Positions 46,365 through 50,079 of a DNA stretch of 50,079 nucleotides are shown one piece after another (the first letter of the stretch is position 1; the number at the start of each line of letters is the position of its first letter). The notes under the pieces were generated by a model, which had not been told where the DNA came from, ran no database searches, and was given only the letters and a program-made list of their open reading frames with translations. Origin of the DNA: Kitasatospora phosalacinea (GTDB lineage: Bacteria > Actinomycetota > Actinomycetes > Streptomycetales > Streptomycetaceae); NCBI RefSeq assembly GCF_000716545.1, contig NZ_JNWZ01000048.1, forward strand, positions 1-50,079. Reading direction: 5' to 3'. Both the position numbers and the translations under genes were made by a program.

Positions 46365-46433
46365 CACCGCCTCCAGCCCCGGGCCCTGCTCGACCGCCTC
46401 GGCGGACAGCGGGGCCCGGGGCTGGAGGCGGTG
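46365..46433. terminator. Very long hairpin after the amidohydrolase gene
   Basis: Perfect 22-base arms at 46365-46386 and 46412-46433 surround a 25-base loop. The GC-rich stem lies between convergent genes and can terminate both transcripts. No T run follows. Confidence 0.75.
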
Positions 46434-46436
46434 CCC

Positions 46437-46468
46437 GAGGATCCGCTCCCGCGAGGATCCGCTCCCGC
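46437..46468. repeat. Tandem 16-base repeat
   Basis: GAGGATCCGCTCCCGC occurs twice head to tail (46437-46452 and 46453-46468) immediately after the long hairpin. It is part of the 293-base repeat-rich gap. Confidence 0.85.
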
Positions 46469-46592
46469 GACGGCAGCGACTCGCGGCACGCCTCGAGTCC
46501 GGTCGGCGGCGCGCGCAGCGCCGTGCCCTCGCCGCGCCGTCCGGAGCCTCGCCGCGCCGGACGGACGCCGTGATGCCCAGGCCCCTCGCCGG

Positions 46593-46631
46593 GGCTCAGG
46601 CCGGGGGCTCAGGCCGGGGGCTCAGGCCGGA
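46593..46631. repeat. Triple 13-base repeat at the end of the MerR gene
   Basis: GGCTCAGGCCGGG occurs three times in a row (46593-46605, 46606-46618, 46619-46631, the last with one change). The third copy contains the stop codon of the reverse-strand MerR gene at 46622-46624. Direct repeats of CCTCGCCGCGCCG occur just upstream (about 46531-46561). Confidence 0.85.
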
Positions 46632-47317
46632 GGGTCCAGGTAGGCGTGCAGGGCGGCCGCGCCCGCGAGCAGGGCGCGGCCGCGGGCGGTGAGGCGGTCC
46701 TGCCAGGCGGTCAGGGTGGGGCGGACGGCCTCGGGGGAGCCGGCGGTGCGCAGGCGGTGCAGGATCTCGGCGGTGCGGGCCAGGCCGTGGCCGCCGCGCC
46801 GGAGCTGTTCGGCGAGCAGCAGTTCGCGGACCTGACCGGACGTGTAGACGCGGTAGCCGGTGCGGGCGTCCCGGGACGGGGTGACCAGGCCCGCGCGCTC
46901 CCACTCGCGGAGGGTGGCCGGGCGCAGGCCGAGACGGTGGGCGAGCGGCCCGATGTGCGTCCCGGCGGCGGGCTCCTCGGCCGTCCCGGCGGGCGGCAGG
47001 TGGTCGAGGGCGGTGCGGACGGCCTCCAGGGTGCGGCGGTCCTCGGCGAGCAGGGCGTGGCCGGCGTCGACCAGGCGCAGCGCCTCGGGCAGGTCGTCCG
47101 CGTTGACGGCGCGCATGATCGCGGTGGCGGCCGGGTGGCCGTACCCCGGGAGGAGGGCCAGGAAGGCGCGCAGCGCCGCCGCATGGCGCTCGCCGTAGCG
47201 CCGGTACCCGTGCGCGGAGCGCCCGGCGGGCGGCAGGACGCCCGCCGCCTCGTAGTTGCGCACGGCCTGGGTGGACAGGCCGTGCGCGCGGGCCAGGTCG
47301 ATCGGGCGGAAGGCCAT
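46622..47317 (-). CDS. MerR-family regulator with two helix-turn-helix domains (TioE-like)
   Basis: A 231-residue regulator. Residues ~4-70 are a MerR helix-turn-helix (RPIDLARAHGLSTQAVRNYEAAGVLPPAG ... GYRRYGE), followed by a coiled region. Residues ~119-190 are a second MerR-type domain (IGPLAHRLGLRPATLREWERAGLVTPSR ... GYRVYTSGQVRELLLAEQLRRGG). Such double-domain proteins are called TioE-like. It is divergent from an erythromycin-esterase-family gene, with a palindrome in between. ATG 47317 start. Confidence 0.88.
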   Translation of the reverse strand: MAFRPIDLARAHGLSTQAVRNYEAAGVLPPAGRSAHGYRRYGERHAAALRAFLALLPGYGHPAATAIMRAVNADDLPEALRLVDAGHALLAEDRRTLEAVRTALDHLPPAGTAEEPAAGTHIGPLAHRLGLRPATLREWERAGLVTPSRDARTGYRVYTSGQVRELLLAEQLRRGGHGLARTAEILHRLRTAGSPEAVRPTLTAWQDRLTARGRALLAGAAALHAYLDPPA

Positions 47318-47368
47318 GGTGTTTGAAGGTTTTCTGGTCGATTCCCGGGCTGAGAGCGGAAAAGTTTA

Positions 47369-47392
47369 CACCGTGGTTTCAACGATACGGTG
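47369..47392. promoter_or_regulatory. Palindrome between the MerR and esterase genes
   Basis: CACCGT (47369-47374) and ACGGTG (47387-47392) are inverted arms with 12 bases between. TTTACA (47365-47370) is a -35-like element and TACGGT (47386-47391) a -10-like element, at unusual 15-base spacing. This suggests a MerR-type promoter for the esterase gene, although MerR spacers are usually long. Confidence 0.5.
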
Positions 47393-47398
47393 GAACCC

Positions 47399-48637
47399 AT
47401 GCCCCTCTCGCTCGGGAACGCCGCCCGTCCCTTCTCCGCCGCCGCCCTCGCCGCCCTCGTCCCCGCCGGCACCCGGCTGCTCGCCCTCGGCGAGCCCACC
47501 CACGGCGCCGAGGAGTTCCTCGACCTGCGCAACGAACTCTTCCGCCACCTGGTCGCCGAACACGGCTACCGCTCGATCGCCCTGGAGAGCGACTGCCTGG
47601 CCGCGCTCGCCGTCGACGCGTACACCGGCGGCGGGGAGGGCGAGTTGGACGCCGTGCTGCGGGAGGGATTCGGCCACGGCTTCGGGGCGTACGCCGGGAA
47701 CCGCGAACTCGTCCGCTGGATGCGGGAGTTCAACGCCGGGCTGGAGCCGGGTGAACGGCTGAGGTTCTACGGGGCGGACGGCCCGCTGGAGATGACCGGG
47801 GCCGCCGCGCCGGGCCCCTCGCTGATCCGGCTGCACGACTTCCTGGCCGAACGCCTCCCCGCCGAACTCCTGCCCGAGCGGCGGGAGTTGCTGCGACTCT
47901 GCGGGCCGGACGACCGCTGGACCGAACCCGCCGCCGCCCTCGACCCGACCCGCTCGGTGGGGCGCACCGAAGACGCCGCCCGACTGCGGCTGCTCGCCGA
48001 CGAGTTGGGCGCCCTGCTGGCCGCGCACCGGCCGCAGTTCCACGACGACGAGGGCCTGCGCTGGCGGGCCGAACTCGACGCCCGCACCGCCACCGGGCTG
48101 CTCCGCTACCACGCGGCGACCGCCGGGGACGGCCCCGACCGGCTCAACTCCCTGATGCGGCAACGGGACCTGATGATCGCCGACAACCTCGAAGCGATCC
48201 TCCGCCGCGAGGCCCGCCGCGGCCCCACCCTCGCCTTCGCCCACAACCGGCACCTCCAGCGCGAGGCCAGCCGCATCCCGCTCGGCGAGCACCAACTCCT
48301 GTGGTGGAGCGCCGGATCCCTCCTCGACTCCCGACTCGACGGCGGCTACGCCTTCCTCGCCACCACCTTCGGCAACCGCGCCCCCGACGACCGCCCCGCC
48401 CCCGACACCCTCGAAGGTCTCCTCACCGCCCTCCCCGACCCGCGCAGCGTCCTGGACCCGGTGCTGCTCGGAGCGGCGGTGCGGGAGGCGGGGCCGGTGA
48501 AGGCGCGGGTGCCGGCCGACCACACCTACTTCGGGCTGGATCCGGAGGCGTTGGGGCAGGTGGACGGGGTGGTGTTCGTCCGGGACATCGCGCGGCAGCA
48601 GGGGTTGTTCGGGGGCGGGGGAGGGGACGAGGCGTGA
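47399..48637 (+). CDS. Erythromycin-esterase-family hydrolase
   Basis: A 412-residue protein. The signature LLALGEPTHGAEEFLDLRNELF contains His35, and IALESD contains Glu63, corresponding to the metal-independent His/Glu site of Ere proteins. LAFAHNRHLQRE in the C-terminal half is also family-typical. Ere enzymes open the macrolide lactone ring, but most chromosomal members have not been shown to do so. ATG 47399 lies 8 bases after the -10-like element without Shine-Dalgarno, so it is probably leaderless. The divergent MerR-type gene is the likely regulator. Confidence 0.87.
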   Translation: MPLSLGNAARPFSAAALAALVPAGTRLLALGEPTHGAEEFLDLRNELFRHLVAEHGYRSIALESDCLAALAVDAYTGGGEGELDAVLREGFGHGFGAYAGNRELVRWMREFNAGLEPGERLRFYGADGPLEMTGAAAPGPSLIRLHDFLAERLPAELLPERRELLRLCGPDDRWTEPAAALDPTRSVGRTEDAARLRLLADELGALLAAHRPQFHDDEGLRWRAELDARTATGLLRYHAATAGDGPDRLNSLMRQRDLMIADNLEAILRREARRGPTLAFAHNRHLQREASRIPLGEHQLLWWSAGSLLDSRLDGGYAFLATTFGNRAPDDRPAPDTLEGLLTALPDPRSVLDPVLLGAAVREAGPVKARVPADHTYFGLDPEALGQVDGVVFVRDIARQQGLFGGGGGDEA

Positions 48638-49074
48638 GCGGGCTCGGCAGAACGTCTCGATGAAGAGCAGCATCCGGCCGTCCGGCCTCCGGCAGGGAGC
48701 CTGAGGCCGCCGCAGTGACGGGCGCGGCGGAGCGGGCGCGGCGGTTCGGCGGTGCCGGCGCACCGGCGGGTGGAGCGGGCGGGGAGGGTCTGCCAGTCGG
48801 TGCGGTGGAGGAGGACGGCGCAGCCCCCGTCGTACTCGCCCGACCCGGCGGCCGGCAGCGGAAGTTCCGGGTGGAGGGCCGGCGTGCCCACCGGCTGGTC
48901 GAAGTCGATCCGCAGCCGCAGCCGCAGCCGCAGCCGCTGCCGGGCGCCGGTCTCGGGCAGGCAGAGGACCGCGGCCTCGCCGTACGCGTCGGCGCAGGCC
49001 GCGGCGAGCAGGCGGCGGGACCGGTCGGCCACGGCCAGGACGGGCTCGCCGGGAAGGGCGGACGGCTGGTTCAC
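48526..49074 (-). pseudogene. Possible hypothetical gene or remnant, low confidence
   Basis: An open frame of 182 codons on the reverse strand. Its first ~125 codons (from 49074) have the strong G/C third-position preference of real genes, with segments VADRSRRLLAAACADAYGE and LHPELPLPAAGSGEYDGG. After about 48700 this preference is lost and the frame runs into the end of the esterase gene. The true gene may end near 48690 by a frameshift. A CCGCAG repeat (48910-48939) encodes an Arg-Leu alternation. I do not recognise the family. It fills most of the 498-base gap 48638-49135. Confidence 0.3.
48910..48939. repeat. CCGCAG hexamer repeat
   Basis: Four exact copies of CCGCAG (48910-48933) are followed by one variant CCGCTG (48934-48939) inside the uncertain reverse-strand frame. 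Confidence 0.85.
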
Positions 49075-49083
49075 GGGCCGGAG

Positions 49084-49123
49084 CCGGCACGGGCCGCCCC
49101 CGGGGTGGGACGGCCCGTGCCGG
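49084..49123 (-). terminator. Terminator after the PnuC-family gene
   Basis: Perfect 13-base arms (49084-49096 with 49111-49123, CCGGCACGGGCCG) around a 14-base loop lie 12 bases after the stop codon on the reverse strand. Confidence 0.85.
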
Positions 49124-49135
49124 GCTGGAGGGGAT

Positions 49136-49831
49136 TCAGCGGGTGGTCTCCTCGCGGCCCTCGACCAGGACGGCCGGCTCCAGCGGGGAGGCGATCTCCT
49201 GCGGCTTGCTGCGCGAGGCCCAGTCGCGGATGCCGAGCACCACCATCACGAAGAAGATCGAGTACACGATGCCGGAGAAGTACAGCTTCGAGTGCACCGC
49301 CAGCGGCACGCCGACCAGGTCGACCGCCAGCCAGACGAACCAGAACTCGATGTAGCGCCGGGCCTGGCTGTACATCGCGATGATCGAGCCGACGAAGATC
49401 CAGGCGTCCGCGCTCACCATCCACATCGGCGCGCCCGGGTAGAACGAGGCGTCCTGCCACTTCAGCACCGCCGCGAACGCGATCGTGCCGAACACCATCG
49501 CGGCTGCCAGCACCGCGCGCTCGTTCCAGTTCGCCCAGCGGACGTTGATGGTGCCTTCCTGCTCGCGGCTGCGCTTCCAGGTCGCCCAGCCCCAGGTCGC
49601 CGAGACGATGATCACCACCTGCCGGGCGGCGTTGCCGCCGAGGTGCACGTTCAGGCTGGCGATCAGCAGGAACACCGAGCCGAGGATCTGCACCGGCCAG
49701 GCGACCAGCGAACGGCGCAGGGCCAGCCAGACGGTGGCGAGCGCGAGGATGTTGCCCAGGAAGTCGGACCAGTAGACGGGGAAGAGGCCGAAGAAGCTGA
49801 ACTGCTCGTTCAGCCAGTGGAATGCGCTCAT
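49136..49831 (-). CDS. pnuC: PnuC-family vitamin/nucleoside transporter
   Basis: A 231-residue membrane protein with about seven segments (FSFFGLFPVYWSDFLGNILALATVWLALRR; WPVQILGSVFLLIASLNVHLGG; ADAWIFVGSIIAMYSQARRYIEFWFVWLAVDLVGVPLAVHS). The WxxxN-type and EFWFVW-type motifs are those of PnuC proteins, which import nicotinamide riboside by facilitated diffusion. Actinobacterial relatives include riboflavin transporters (RibM/PnuX), so the vitamin substrate is open. ATG 49831 with AAAGGTGTGAG upstream. Upstream sequence is cut off after 194 bases by adapter. Confidence 0.88.
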   Translation of the reverse strand: MSAFHWLNEQFSFFGLFPVYWSDFLGNILALATVWLALRRSLVAWPVQILGSVFLLIASLNVHLGGNAARQVVIIVSATWGWATWKRSREQEGTINVRWANWNERAVLAAAMVFGTIAFAAVLKWQDASFYPGAPMWMVSADAWIFVGSIIAMYSQARRYIEFWFVWLAVDLVGVPLAVHSKLYFSGIVYSIFFVMVVLGIRDWASRSKPQEIASPLEPAVLVEGREETTR

Positions 49832-49850
49832 GACTCACACCTTTGTTCGT

Positions 49851-49894
49851 GCGGAGCGAGGTGGTGGGGGAGGGGCGGCCGACCTGTGTGGGGA
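49851..49894. repeat. Direct repeat, copy 1, upstream of the PnuC-family gene
   Basis: A 44-base G-rich block (starting GCGGAGCGAGGTGGTGGGGG) recurs 131 bases further on with a single mismatch. Both copies follow a GTTCGT element. Confidence 0.9.
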
Positions 49895-49981
49895 AGGGGA
49901 GGCCGGCCGGGTACGCGGGCATCGGCGCAGTGGTGGGGGTGGGGGCGGGGGTGCGTGCCGGGGAGTCGGGGAGGGTTCGTT

Positions 49982-50025
49982 GCGGAGCGAGGTGGTGGGG
50001 GAGGGGCGGCCGCCCTGTGTGGGGA
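49982..50025. repeat. Direct repeat, copy 2, abutting the adapter
   Basis: This copy matches 49851-49894 at 43 of 44 positions (A changed to C at the GACCTG site). It ends exactly where adapter sequence begins, so the second copy is also the last genomic part of the contig and may be an assembly product. Confidence 0.88.
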
Positions 50026-50079
50026 CTGTCTCTTATACACATCTGACGCTGCCGACGATACTCCTTGTGTAGATCTCGG
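50026..50079. other. Nextera sequencing adapter, not genomic
   Basis: CTGTCTCTTATACACATCT (50026-50044) is the Tn5 mosaic end as used in Nextera libraries. GACGCTGCCGACGA (50045-50058) is the reverse complement of the Read 1 adapter end. TACTCCTT (50059-50066) is the reverse complement of the i5 index AAGGAGTA (S507/N507). GTGTAGATCTCGG (50067-50079) is the start of the P5 flow-cell sequence. Any reading frame that runs into this end is an artefact, including one with the known adapter-derived peptide MCIRDS. Confidence 0.98.

Noticed and set aside
46437..46631. CRISPR-like array
   Set aside because: The repeats are adjacent without spacers, of different units, and no cas gene is near.
48715..49383. 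Forward open frame opposite the uncertain hypothetical gene
   Set aside because: It runs into the reverse-strand PnuC-family gene, is rich in Gly/Ala/Arg, and shows poor third-position bias.
49832..50025. FMN or other vitamin riboswitch before the PnuC-family gene
   Set aside because: The G-rich repeat region shows none of the conserved FMN, NAD or thiamine riboswitch cores, and the region is cut off by adapter.
49828..50072. Short open frames across the right end
   Set aside because: They depend on adapter sequence, and the peptides begin with the known artefacts MCIRDS or MYKRQ.

Overview
The window is about 50 kb of very GC-rich DNA with strong G/C preference at codon third positions, many GTG starts, leaderless-looking genes and gene families typical of actinomycetes (FtsR, GarA with an ETTS motif, DUF881/small basic protein, glycine riboswitch before gcvP, GH46 chitosanase). 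It fits a member of the Streptomycetaceae (Streptomyces or Kitasatospora) and looks like one complete draft-assembly contig. It begins inside a 5S rRNA gene, a usual break point at collapsed rRNA repeats, and its last 54 bases are Illumina Nextera adapter rather than genome.

Region 1 (1-11.5 kb, forward) is a conserved core block: 5S rRNA end and terminator, a CDP-alcohol phosphatidyltransferase (probable cardiolipin synthase), a GDP-mannose pyrophosphorylase fused to a phosphomannomutase-like domain whose active-site loops are degenerate, a membrane trio DUF881 / small basic protein / DUF881, then garA, ftsR, a bifunctional-nuclease-family protein, a second MerR protein, a SanA-like membrane protein and dinB. 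Region 2 (11.5-17.8 kb) has an MFS exporter preceded by two inverted repeats, a PRC-barrel/DUF2382 protein, and a tandem glycine riboswitch controlling gcvP. A near-identical duplicated terminator cassette (17.8-18.06 kb) separates it from region 3.

Region 3 (18-26.3 kb) is the translation block: DUF1844 protein, an attenuated leader, infC starting at an ATC codon, rpmI, rplT, an rRNA/tRNA methyltransferase, a PAS histidine kinase, pheS and pheT. Region 4 (26.3-38 kb) is mixed accessory and metabolic content: lipoproteins, MFS, GNAT, a secreted chitosanase with a perfect palindrome over its promoter, 3-hydroxyacyl-CoA dehydrogenase, SDR, ketopantoate-reductase-like protein, a polysaccharide-deacetylase-like lipoprotein lacking the first catalytic motif, a DMT exporter divergent from a MocR regulator, and a rhomboid protease.

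Region 5 (38-50 kb) holds an RsmC/RlmG-type methyltransferase, a VOC protein divergent from a WYL regulator, a stand-alone ketosynthase, a TetR regulator divergent from an APC permease plus amidohydrolase operon, a double-HTH MerR protein divergent from an erythromycin-esterase-family hydrolase, and a PnuC-family transporter. Four divergent regulator/target pairs carry clear palindromes or direct repeats between them, so they are the best candidates for self-contained undescribed regulatory systems. No CRISPR array, insertion sequence, prophage or tRNA gene was seen.
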